Shown: piece after piece, positions 16,488 to 24,374 of the stretch
Position numbering within the stretch: position 1 is the first letter of the stretch
Layout: every line of letters begins with the position of its first letter
Source: an uncultured Armatimonadota bacterium
GTDB taxonomy: Bacteria > Armatimonadota > Fimbriimonadia > Fimbriimonadales > Fimbriimonadaceae
Assembly: GCA_903899015.1 (NCBI GenBank)
Contig: CAIUHP010000086.1
Location: forward strand, 1-44,080
Direction of reading: 5' to 3'
Length of the DNA: 44,080 bases
Position numbers and translations under genes: made by a program
The notes under the pieces: generated by a model
Database searches by the model: none
What the model was told of the DNA's origin: nothing
The model's input: the letters and a program-made list of their open reading frames with translations, nothing else

Positions 16488-17408
16488 TTGAGGTCAAACG
16501 TAAGCATCGTCATAGTCAGCTTCAACACCCGTGAGAAATTACGGCAGTGTCTGGCATGTATTGAGCCTATCCACGAAATTATCGTTGTGGATAACGCTTC
16601 AATAGATGGGTCGGTCGAAATGGTTCGCCAGGACTTCCCAGAGGTTCATTTGATCGTCAACCCAGGAAACATGGGGTTTGGGGCGGCCAATAACATTGGG
16701 TGTGGTACGGCGACCCGAGACCTCGTTCTATTCCTAAATAGCGACGCCTATGCTGATCCAGGCGCCATCTCCAAGGTTGAAGAAGTATTCACCGATCCAG
16801 CCGTCGTGGCAGCCGGAGGCATGCTCCTAAACCCGGACCGCAGCCTTCAGCTAAGTACCGCCAATCGCCTCAACCTGTGGGCGGTGTTCTGTGAACAAAC
16901 CTATCTTGAGAAACTCTTCCCCAATTCGAGCTTCTTCAGCCCATATTGGACAACCCAGAAACTTGCAAAGCGCCCCGACCCCTCGGAAACTCCTCAAATC
17001 ATGGGGGCTTGTTTGATGGTCAGGGCGAACAAGGGCGAGCCCATTGAAAGCTTCGATGTTCGATACTTCCTCTACTGCGAAGACACCGATCTCTGCCGCC
17101 GCCTAGAGCGACACGGCAAGCTGCTTTACGTTCCGGCAGCGAAGTTCGTCCATGATCTTGGATCAAGCAGTGCCAAAGATCCCGCGATCGGAATCATGCG
17201 ATACAACTGGGGCAAAGAGCTTTACTTTCGCATTCACCATGGGATGGCAGCTTCGATGGTCTGCCTGCTGCTGAATCGCTTCGGAGCCCTTCTGCGGCTC
17301 TTGGCGTGGACTGCAAAGCTTGTGCTGTCCGGTTTCAGAAGTCCGTCCTCCAAGGTTCAGGCAAACGTTTTCTGGCGAGTGACGACTATGCCGCGTCGGT
17401 CTCCATAG
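16488..17408 (+). CDS. Glycosyltransferase family 2 (rhamnosyltransferase-like)
   Basis: It transfers a sugar from a nucleotide donor to a growing surface glycan, acting at the cytoplasmic face of the membrane. The GT-A fold is seen as VSIVIVSFNTREKLRQCL, VVDNASIDGSVEMV, NMGFGAANNIG and the metal-binding LNSDAY, then FLYCEDTDLCRRL typical of WbbL-type enzymes. A hydrophobic region near the C terminus may associate with the membrane. The start is TTG with GAGGA 3 nt upstream; no ATG is available. Its 3' end overlaps the convergent ABC ATPase gene by 23 nt. Confidence 0.9.
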   Translation: MRSNVSIVIVSFNTREKLRQCLACIEPIHEIIVVDNASIDGSVEMVRQDFPEVHLIVNPGNMGFGAANNIGCGTATRDLVLFLNSDAYADPGAISKVEEVFTDPAVVAAGGMLLNPDRSLQLSTANRLNLWAVFCEQTYLEKLFPNSSFFSPYWTTQKLAKRPDPSETPQIMGACLMVRANKGEPIESFDVRYFLYCEDTDLCRRLERHGKLLYVPAAKFVHDLGSSSAKDPAIGIMRYNWGKELYFRIHHGMAASMVCLLLNRFGALLRLLAWTAKLVLSGFRSPSSKVQANVFWRVTTMPRRSP

Positions 17409-18132
17409 GAGTCGATTCGTAAAGCGGAATCACTTCGTCAGGCGTACCAATCATCTTGATGTGCCCCTTGTGGAGCCACACGCAACGGTCGGCTACTTTG
17501 CGGACCGCCTGCATGTTGTGCGAAACAAAAAGGATCGTTCCTCCGTTGGCCCGAAATTCATCGATCTTGGCGTAGCACTTCTTTTCGAATTCGTAGTCTC
17601 CCACCGCAAGCACCTCATCGACGAGCAACACATCTGCGTCGACATGAACGGCAATCGAGAATCCTAGTCGAGCAAGCATGCCACTAGAAAACGTTCGGGT
17701 GGGGGCATTGATGTGATCGGCAACTTCACTAAAGGCGACGATCTCATCGACCCGTTCTTTCACTTGCTTGCGGGTCAAACCGAGAATGATGGAATTGAAG
17801 TAAATGTTCTCCATCCCCGTGAGATCGGGGTGAAAACCAGCTCCTAGCTCAAGGAGCGGCGCGGCTCTACCCGTGATGGTTGCCGTGCCCGAAGTAGGCT
17901 TATAAACTCTGGCAAGTAAAGACAGGAGAGTGCTCTTTCCTGCCCCGTTGCGTCCAATCACGGCAACGCACTCCCCCGGCTTCACATCAAAGCTGATTCC
18001 CTTCAGAACATCAAAGCATGTCTTCTTCCTCGGCTTCCACCAAAGAAGAGCAGTCTTGATCGAGTTCACACCGGAAGCGTTCACGTTGAACACTTTCTTG
18101 AGGTCCTGCACAACGATTGGAGATTCAGCCAT
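17386..18132 (-). CDS. Glycan-export ABC transporter ATP-binding protein (Wzt/TagH-like)
   Basis: This is the nucleotide-binding subunit of an exporter of lipid-linked surface polysaccharide. Walker A is VIGRNGAGKSTLLSLLARVY. The family-typical PTSGTATITGRAAPLLELGA, the signature FSSGMLARLGFSIAV and Walker B DVLLVDEVLAVGD are all seen. At 248 residues it lacks the C-terminal carbohydrate-binding domain of E. coli O9a-type Wzt. The permease gene ends 1 nt before its start. Which glycan is exported cannot be told. Confidence 0.93.
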   Translation of the reverse strand: MAESPIVVQDLKKVFNVNASGVNSIKTALLWWKPRKKTCFDVLKGISFDVKPGECVAVIGRNGAGKSTLLSLLARVYKPTSGTATITGRAAPLLELGAGFHPDLTGMENIYFNSIILGLTRKQVKERVDEIVAFSEVADHINAPTRTFSSGMLARLGFSIAVHVDADVLLVDEVLAVGDYEFEKKCYAKIDEFRANGGTILFVSHNMQAVRKVADRCVWLHKGHIKMIGTPDEVIPLYESTPMETDAA

Positions 18133-18133
18133 G

Positions 18134-18991
18134 TTAAGGTCTCTCCACGAATTTCCACTTCAATCGGTTGAAGGTGGAGTAGCCAGAAATAAGAATAGCA
18201 ACCGAAACAAAAGCTGCCCATGCCACGTAGCGCCAGTCGAGGGGGAGCGGATCCACCAGGACTTTATCAACCATTATTTTTTGAGGAGCAATCAAGATTT
18301 TTCGGTAGGCGTTGGAAAGTGCAAACACTGGGTTTGCATTCATAAACATATAAATCTTGCCGCCCCAGGCTTGGTTTAACGGACTGTTAGCGACTCTCTC
18401 TTCAAAGTAGAGGATGGGACAGAGGAAGAACATGAGATAGGTCATGACCCCCACGATGTATTTCACGTCTTCGTAGAACGTGTTGAAAGCGCTTATGTAG
18501 AAACTCAATCCCAACGAGAGGCAAAAGTTGATAAGGAGCAGGACCGGAAGAAATACTGAGGTCGCTTGGAATGGCCATTGCCCAGGGTGAATGATGTAAA
18601 CCGCGAGCATGTAGATGACAAACATGACCAGGGCTAGCAGTAGGTGAATAAAATTGCTGATGACCGACGCAATCGGAAGTATTTCCCTCGGAAAGTAGAT
18701 CTTCCTAATAAGTGGGAGTGCAGTTAGGATCGTCTGAGCGGAATCCATCAAACAGAGTTGGAAAAAGGTGAACGGAAGATAGGCCGCAAGAATGTAGGCG
18801 GTTGCACTGGGTACGCCGTTTGACAGGAAGTTCTGGAACACGAAGCTCATCACCAAAACGGTGATCAGAGGATTGAGCATTGACCAGAAAAAGCCAAGTG
18901 CCGAGTTCTTGTAGCGGATCTTAAGTTCGCGCTGAACCATGGTGAGCAAGAGTTCGCGGAACTTCCACAGTTCCTTGAGTTCGCTCAGCAT
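18134..18991 (-). CDS. Glycan-export ABC transporter permease (Wzm/TagG-like)
   Basis: ABC-2 type permease of 285 residues with about six membrane segments. The amphipathic N-terminal segment ELKELWKFRELLLTMVQREL followed by KIRYKNSALGFFWSMLNPL is characteristic of polysaccharide exporters. The start at 18991 is favoured because this N-terminal segment is part of the family. It overlaps the end of the FKBP-like gene by 71 nt, unusually long. Works with the ATPase immediately downstream. Confidence 0.92.
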   Translation of the reverse strand: MLSELKELWKFRELLLTMVQRELKIRYKNSALGFFWSMLNPLITVLVMSFVFQNFLSNGVPSATAYILAAYLPFTFFQLCLMDSAQTILTALPLIRKIYFPREILPIASVISNFIHLLLALVMFVIYMLAVYIIHPGQWPFQATSVFLPVLLLINFCLSLGLSFYISAFNTFYEDVKYIVGVMTYLMFFLCPILYFEERVANSPLNQAWGGKIYMFMNANPVFALSNAYRKILIAPQKIMVDKVLVDPLPLDWRYVAWAAFVSVAILISGYSTFNRLKWKFVERP

Positions 18992-19421
18992 AAGTGGATT
19001 CTACCTTTGGCGAGTCCATTGCCTTGGCTGCGATCACATAAATCCATAAATGAAGGTCCGTCTTTGGAGGAATAATGCTTCCGATTCCCTTCGGAACAAC
19101 ATCCGAAGGAATGAGAGCGGTCCGAATGCCGCCTGCATGTATACCTGCTAAAGCAACCGAAACCAATGGATCGGAGTTCCTGCTCCCAACAAGAATGGTA
19201 TACGCCATCCCTCGCTTGTATGAATTAGCCAATTCGCGATCGAGAGAATCCCTCACTTTGTACTGGATCGTAATCTTGTCGCCATCTTCAACAAGCTTCC
19301 CGGTTCCCACATGTTCTTCAACGACGGTAACGCCGTGTGGCAACTCCAGCGGAGTCGGCTGGACGGATTGAGCTCCCGTTTGAGACGAGAGAAGCATGAA
19401 GACGGAAATGATGTTCACCAC
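18921..19421 (-). CDS. FKBP-type peptidyl-prolyl isomerase-like protein, probably exported
   Basis: 166 residues from a GTG. A short hydrophobic N-terminal segment (about residues 1-18) looks like a signal peptide. The body matches an FKBP domain: DGDKITIQYKVRDSLDRELA, an FKBP flap-like VSVALAGIHAGGIRTALIPS, and GIGSIIPPKTDLHLWIYVIA near the end. Some catalytic-pocket aromatics of classic FKBPs are not obvious, so activity is uncertain. The last 35 or so residues form a tail beyond the domain, read from sequence overlapping the permease gene. Confidence 0.75.
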   Translation of the reverse strand: MVNIISVFMLLSSQTGAQSVQPTPLELPHGVTVVEEHVGTGKLVEDGDKITIQYKVRDSLDRELANSYKRGMAYTILVGSRNSDPLVSVALAGIHAGGIRTALIPSDVVPKGIGSIIPPKTDLHLWIYVIAAKAMDSPKVESTYAERTQGTVEVPRTLAHHGSART

Positions 19422-19426
19422 AGGTG

Positions 19427-19432
19427 TATCTT
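19427..19432 (+). promoter_or_regulatory. Candidate -10 box of the ribokinase-family gene
   Basis: TATCTT ends 8 nt before the ATG at 19441, fitting the TANNNT-plus-7 leaderless pattern also seen at purL, greA and ridA. AGGG in the 8-nt gap could equally be a weak Shine-Dalgarno for a longer transcript, so this is the weakest of the four cases. Confidence 0.35.
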
Positions 19433-19440
19433 TAGGGACG

Positions 19441-20358
19441 ATGCAAGAGCTCGAAGTGATGTTAGTTGGCAGCGCAAATATCGATCTGGTGATTCGGACT
19501 CCACGATTCCCCGCACCTGGAGAAACTTTGCAGGGTTCCGACTTTCAAACTTTCGCGGGTGGCAAGGGCGCTAATCAAGCGGTTGCGATCGGGAAGATCG
19601 GCGGAAATTGTGGGTTAATCGCGAAAGTTGGAAGCGATGGATTCGGCAAACAGCTTATTGAAAGTTTGCGAACCAACAACGTCCACATCAACAATGTTCT
19701 TCAAGTTTCAACCGAATCGACTGGGGTCGCGGTCATCACTGTCGATGCTCAGGGCCAGAACACGATTTTAGTTGCTCAAGGGACAAACGGGTTGCTCGCA
19801 CCGGAAGAAGTTCGACAAGGATTAAGTCATGCCTCGTTCAAAGTCCTGCTCGTTCAGCTTGAAATCCCGATGGAAGCCGTTATGGAGGCATCCAAGTTCG
19901 CATCGGGCCGAATCTTTATTCTCAATCCCGCACCAGCCCAAGAACTGTCTGATGAACTCTTATCGCGAGTCGACTATCTCACCCCGAACGAGACGGAAGC
20001 CCACCTCCTCACGGGGATCTTGCCGGTCGACAGTAAAAGTTGCGACCAAGCGGCCGCCGTTATCCTAGCAAAGGGTGTTAAAAATGTCCTGTTCACTTTA
20101 GGATCGATGGGAAGTTATTTGGCGAACGCTTCTGGAGGTCGCCTTTTCCCGGCTATTCGAGTTACTCCGATTGATACCACCGCGGCTGGCGACGCCTTTA
20201 ACGGCGCATTTGCTCACTACTTGGCTTCCGGGGAGACGGTCGATCGGTCCATTCGCCTCGCTAATATCGCCGGTGCCTTGTGCACCACCAAACCGGGCGC
20301 ACAAGCGTCGATGCCAAGTCTTGCGGAGATCCTGCTACACGATCAACAGGCGCTTTGA
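19441..20358 (+). CDS. Ribokinase-family (PfkB) carbohydrate kinase
   Basis: It probably phosphorylates ribose at O5 or a related sugar or nucleoside. The 305-residue protein (from ATG 19441) has the N-terminal PfkB region VGSANIDLVIRTPRFPAPGE, GGKGANQAVAIGKIGG and the C-terminal signature DTTAAGDAFNGAFAHYL with the catalytic Asp. This combination, especially GGKGANQAVA, is typical of RbsK. No ribose transporter is nearby. Its end is 18 nt from the convergent phoU. Confidence 0.9.
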   Translation: MQELEVMLVGSANIDLVIRTPRFPAPGETLQGSDFQTFAGGKGANQAVAIGKIGGNCGLIAKVGSDGFGKQLIESLRTNNVHINNVLQVSTESTGVAVITVDAQGQNTILVAQGTNGLLAPEEVRQGLSHASFKVLLVQLEIPMEAVMEASKFASGRIFILNPAPAQELSDELLSRVDYLTPNETEAHLLTGILPVDSKSCDQAAAVILAKGVKNVLFTLGSMGSYLANASGGRLFPAIRVTPIDTTAAGDAFNGAFAHYLASGETVDRSIRLANIAGALCTTKPGAQASMPSLAEILLHDQQAL

Positions 20359-20376
20359 GACGAGGAGCGCTAAAGT

Positions 20377-21072
20377 CTACGCAGGAGCATCGTCTTTCTT
20401 TGATAGCTGCTTGAACTCGCCCGTGACCATGAAGTTCACCCTCTCGGCAATGTTCACAGCATGGTCGGCAATTCGCTCAACGTGGTGAATGGCTAAGAAA
20501 AGCCAACCGTCCGCAACTACTTGCTCAGGGTTTTCCCGCATGTTCTCAAAAATCTGGGCTCTTAATTCGCGATAGAGCGCGTCAACGTTCTCGTCCCGTT
20601 CGCAAACCTCTCTGACTCGGTTTAAGTCACGATGAATGTAGGCTTCGAGTGCTTCATGGAACATCGCCCGAGCCTCTTTGGCCATCTTTGGGATATCGAT
20701 GAAGCTCGTTTCACCGAACTCCTTTTCAACTTTGAGTGCGATTTTGGCGATATCGACAGCCAGGTCACCGACTCGTTCAATGTCGGTAATCATCTTCATG
20801 GCGGTGCCGACTACCCGCAAATCGCCTGCCATCGGTTGCTGGAGAGCAAGCAGCCTCAAACATCGAGCCTCAATCTTCAGGTCGCGTTCGTCAATCTCGT
20901 CATCCTTGAAGATGACGCTCATCGCAAGGCTTGTATCGAGAGAACACAACGCGTCAACGGACTGAGCCACCATTTGTTCGGCACGACTTCCCATGTCGAG
21001 CAGGTCATGCTCAAGCGTTTTTATCTCATCGTTATATGCCTGTCGGGCATAGCTTGGACTTTCCACCATCAC
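20377..21072 (-). CDS. phoU: Phosphate signalling protein PhoU
   Basis: PhoU links the PstSCAB phosphate transporter to the PhoR sensor kinase and dampens the Pho response. The 231-residue protein has the duplicated three-helix PhoU repeats: RQAYNDEIKTLEHDLLDMGS, then GDLRVVGTAMKMITDIERVG with DLAVDIAKIA, and the second copy ending in HHVERIADHAVNIAERVNFM. The start may be GTG 21072 or the next codon ATG. No pst genes are nearby. It lies 48 nt after the OppF-type gene and could be at the end of that operon. Confidence 0.94.
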   Translation of the reverse strand: MMVESPSYARQAYNDEIKTLEHDLLDMGSRAEQMVAQSVDALCSLDTSLAMSVIFKDDEIDERDLKIEARCLRLLALQQPMAGDLRVVGTAMKMITDIERVGDLAVDIAKIALKVEKEFGETSFIDIPKMAKEARAMFHEALEAYIHRDLNRVREVCERDENVDALYRELRAQIFENMRENPEQVVADGWLFLAIHHVERIADHAVNIAERVNFMVTGEFKQLSKKDDAPA

Positions 21073-21120
21073 TTACGACGGATAGATTACAGTCTCTGAT
21101 TCGGCCCAAAGCACCAATTG

Positions 21121-22041
21121 TTAAGAACTCTTTACAGGGAAGTGACAGAAATAAGCTCTTGCCGCCTCAGTAGTCCTACCAGGATCGGTATTAAGACATA
21201 AATCTTGAGCATGCGGGCACCGGCTTGCAAACCGACAGCCCACAAAACGAGTTTTGGGGTCCGGTACTTCTCCGACAGGCGGTTCTGGCAAGTGCATCAA
21301 CTTCTCAAGGCTAGGTGCAGACTCAAGAAGAGCTGCCGTATAAGGGTGCCTCGGATTCGTAAAGATCTCTTCAGTCGGACCTTCCTCAACCACTCGCCCC
21401 ATGTACATGACGGCGACTCGATCCGCAAGAAAACGAACCGTCGTGAGGTCGTGAGAGATATATAGGAAGGAGCAACCATTGGCCTTCTGAACGTCCTTGA
21501 GAAGGTTCAGAATTTGAGCGCGGATGCTAAGGTCAAGCGCTGCGGTTGGCTCATCGCAGATAACCAAAGGGGGCTTAAGAGCCAAGGCGCGGCCAATGGC
21601 TACGCGTTGCCGTTGACCTCCACTGAGTTGATGCGGATATCGATCGACAAAACGAGGGTCAAGTCCGACTTCTTCAAAGATCTTTCCGGCATCCCCCGAT
21701 TTTCCAACCAGCCGCATTGGCTCCATCACCGAGCGACCGACTTTCCACTTAGGATTCAAACTCGCGTAGGGGTCTTGCCAGACCATTCCGACTCGCTCGG
21801 CCATTCGTCGAGGAGTGCCGTGAATCTTTTCACCCGTTAACGTGATCGATCCACCAGACAACGACTGCAAGCCAAGCACCGCCCTAGCGAGAGTCGTTTT
21901 GCCACAACCGGACTCCCCAACAACTGCAAGAGTCTCTCCAGGATTCACTTGCAAAGTCACGCCATCCAGCGCTCGAATGGCTCCGCCCGCAACATTAAAC
22001 TCAACCTGAACATCGCTTATTTCAAGGAGTTCGCTGCTCAA
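21121..22041 (-). CDS. Oligopeptide ABC transporter ATP-binding protein (OppF/DppF-like)
   Basis: ATPase subunit that would energise uptake of peptides or a similar solute. Walker A VVGESGCGKTTLARAVLG, Q-loop WQDPYASLNPKW, signature LSGGQRQRVAIGRALAL and Walker B VICDEPTAALD are all intact. The C-terminal oligopeptide-family motif with CRFASRCPHAQDLC is present. I choose TTG 22041, whose TTGA overlaps the nadK stop and which has GGGAGA at good spacing, over TTG 22071; this gives 306 residues. No permease, binding protein or OppD partner is adjacent. Confidence 0.9.
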   Translation of the reverse strand: MSSELLEISDVQVEFNVAGGAIRALDGVTLQVNPGETLAVVGESGCGKTTLARAVLGLQSLSGGSITLTGEKIHGTPRRMAERVGMVWQDPYASLNPKWKVGRSVMEPMRLVGKSGDAGKIFEEVGLDPRFVDRYPHQLSGGQRQRVAIGRALALKPPLVICDEPTAALDLSIRAQILNLLKDVQKANGCSFLYISHDLTTVRFLADRVAVMYMGRVVEEGPTEEIFTNPRHPYTAALLESAPSLEKLMHLPEPPVGEVPDPKTRFVGCRFASRCPHAQDLCLNTDPGRTTEAARAYFCHFPVKSS

Positions 22042-22898
22042 AAATTCTCTCCCATGGTTCCCTGGCTCCAAAACAATCGCTGACCGAGCTTGACTAAGAA
22101 GTCGTCTTTATTCACTGTCACAAGATTGGTCACTCGGGGTGATTTAGTGATACAAACTTCATCGCCGCTCAAAATGTGAAGACGGGTTTGTCCGTCTGCC
22201 GAAAGCACCGCGTCTCCTCGACTTCCTACCGTCAACTGGATAACGGAGTCGGTTTTCAAGATCATGGTTCGGGCCGAAAGGGTGTGCGGAGCAACGGCGG
22301 TCAGTACCAGTGCTTCGACAGTAGGGTCCATGATGGGTCCGCCGGCCGACAAGTTATATCCCGTTGAACCGGTTGGAGTGGACACCATCACGCCATCAGC
22401 CGGATAGCTCGTCAAGTTATGCCCATCGACTGCGACCTGAAAAGTCATCATCCTCGCGGTCACGTCTCGCTGAAGAACCACTTCGTTGAGGGCGTGAATT
22501 TCGGCAATTGTTTGGCCGCTTCGCGTAAGTTGGGCTTGGATCATCGTTCGGCTCTCGATGATGGCTTCCCCTTCCAAGGCGGCGGTGACACATCCCTGAA
22601 CGTCGTCCCCGGTGCATTGGGTGACAAATCCGAATCGTCCGAAATAGACTCCCAGAATTGGGGTTCCCTTGAGAGCACACATGTGAGCGGCGCGAATCAA
22701 CGTGCCGTCGCCGCCAAAAGCTACCGCGAGATTAGCGTCCGCGAAATCATCCGAGGAGACGATTGGCAAATCGATACTCCGTCCGGTTTCACTATCGACG
22801 GCGACTTCAACGCCCTTGCTGCGTAGCCAAAGTGCCGTTTCTACAATCGCGGCAAGAGCATCTGGCCGATAAACATTCCCAACTATATGAACGCGCAA
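22038..22898 (-). CDS. nadK: NAD kinase
   Basis: It phosphorylates NAD to NADP in the cytoplasm. The 286-residue protein has the family GGDGTLIRAAH motif (about residues 60-70), GVYFGRFGFVTQ where GxNxGxLGFL is common, NEVVLQR, and the NAD-binding YPADGVMVSTPTGSTGYNLS. It begins with TTG directly after the TPR gene stop (TAATTG), with GAAGG just upstream, and overlaps the next gene by 4 nt. Confidence 0.95.
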   Translation of the reverse strand: MRVHIVGNVYRPDALAAIVETALWLRSKGVEVAVDSETGRSIDLPIVSSDDFADANLAVAFGGDGTLIRAAHMCALKGTPILGVYFGRFGFVTQCTGDDVQGCVTAALEGEAIIESRTMIQAQLTRSGQTIAEIHALNEVVLQRDVTARMMTFQVAVDGHNLTSYPADGVMVSTPTGSTGYNLSAGGPIMDPTVEALVLTAVAPHTLSARTMILKTDSVIQLTVGSRGDAVLSADGQTRLHILSGDEVCITKSPRVTNLVTVNKDDFLVKLGQRLFWSQGTMGENF

Positions 22899-24347
22899 TT
22901 AACCTTCGCCTCTCATCCTGGAAAGGTTACGCTGAATGTCTTCGTCGTTGGGGGCAATCTTCAATGCTTTTTCTAAAACTTTAATGGCTTCATTGACTTG
23001 ATTCCCTTTTTGAAGGGTTACCGCCAAATTGTTATAGGCTCCGACGAGCTTTGGATCCGCTTCGATTGCCGATCGGAAGGCTGCTTCGGCTTGAACTAGC
23101 TTGCCGGCTTTGAGGTGGCAAAGCCCAATTCCATTGAGAGCTTCCGCGTTATTTTTGTCTGCGGCCAAGATCTGCAAGTAGTGGAATCGAGCATTGTCAA
23201 CATCACCTTCTGCCCAAAGAGCATTGGCAAGGTCCATGCGCACATCCATTCTCTTCGGCTCAGAACGAACGACATCTTTCCATGCCGCAATCGCCTTCTT
23301 GATATCACCCGATTTGGCGGCCGAAGCACCTAAATTAAGCTTGGCGGCAACCGAACTTGGATTAAGGCCAGATAATTTGTCGAAGAGCGTTGTGGCTTCT
23401 TCGTATGCGCCCTTTCGGAACTGCATCAACCCAAGATTGTTGAGGGTATCGAGATCGTTTGGATTAACTGCGAGTGCGCGCCGATAAGCCTGTTCGGCTC
23501 CCGCAGCATCTTGATTCTGGGCGCGTAAAACACCTAAGTTAAACCAGAATGTCGCATTCTTCGCCTCGGCATCTCTCAGCCCTTCATAGTATTTGAGGGC
23601 ATCGGCTTTGCGTCCAGCCCGAGAGTACGCCTCACCGAGCGCAAGTGCAATTGCGGGATCAGTGCCGTCTCCGAGAGACTTTTCCAAGTAAGGCAAAGCT
23701 TGCGTGCTTCGAATCTTCGCGAGTGCGAGACCTGCGTTGTGGGCAAAGGTCAGATTGGCCGGCAACATATCCGCAGCCTTCTTAAATGCTTTCGCTGAAT
23801 TGAACGCATCGTGATTGCCCTCGTAGGCAACTCCAAGATTGTTCTGAACGAACGGATCTTGAGGTTTGAGTTTAACCGCCATCAAAAACTGAGGGATCGC
23901 TTTAGCGTAAGCCTTCTGACGAAGGAAAATCGTCCCACTATTGTAAAACGGCTCAAACATAGTTGGGCTCGACTTCGCGACCGAACGATATTTGTCCAGC
24001 GCCTTATCAAGTTCGCCGGTTGCCATGTAAGCATCACCGAGATTGATCTGAATTTCAAGATCTCGGGGTCGCTGCGCTTCCGCCTTTTCGAGCAAAGGCA
24101 GTGCTAAGGTGGGCTTCTTCGCTCGCAGATACAAGAATCCCAGCCATGCCTGAACATTCGAACTGCGATCGTTGATCTTGTGTAGATCTTCAAATTGGGT
24201 AATGGCTTCGTCGACTTTGCCTTGTTTGTAGAGCGCCGTAGCATCCGCTACTCGCTTACTAAATTCACGTTCATCTGGGACCTGAGCAAAACCCGAAACC
24301 CAGAAACTGGAAAGTGCACACAAAAAAGCTATTCGAAGTACAGACAT
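22899..24347 (-). CDS. Exported tetratricopeptide repeat protein
   Basis: 482 residues with a signal peptide (hydrophobic residues 4-20, ending near GFAQ) followed by about a dozen TPR units covering nearly the whole protein. Clear examples are AQAWLGFLYLRAKKPTLAL, NNLGLMQFRKGAYEEATTLF and NNLAVTLQKGNQVNEAIKVL. TPR arrays are protein-interaction scaffolds; the partner is unknown. It lies between purL and nadK in an apparent operon, which gives no clear functional hint. Confidence 0.88.
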   Translation of the reverse strand: MSVLRIAFLCALSSFWVSGFAQVPDEREFSKRVADATALYKQGKVDEAITQFEDLHKINDRSSNVQAWLGFLYLRAKKPTLALPLLEKAEAQRPRDLEIQINLGDAYMATGELDKALDKYRSVAKSSPTMFEPFYNSGTIFLRQKAYAKAIPQFLMAVKLKPQDPFVQNNLGVAYEGNHDAFNSAKAFKKAADMLPANLTFAHNAGLALAKIRSTQALPYLEKSLGDGTDPAIALALGEAYSRAGRKADALKYYEGLRDAEAKNATFWFNLGVLRAQNQDAAGAEQAYRRALAVNPNDLDTLNNLGLMQFRKGAYEEATTLFDKLSGLNPSSVAAKLNLGASAAKSGDIKKAIAAWKDVVRSEPKRMDVRMDLANALWAEGDVDNARFHYLQILAADKNNAEALNGIGLCHLKAGKLVQAEAAFRSAIEADPKLVGAYNNLAVTLQKGNQVNEAIKVLEKALKIAPNDEDIQRNLSRMRGEG

Positions 24348-24374
24348 CAGAATTTCAATTTTCAGGAGATTTGA

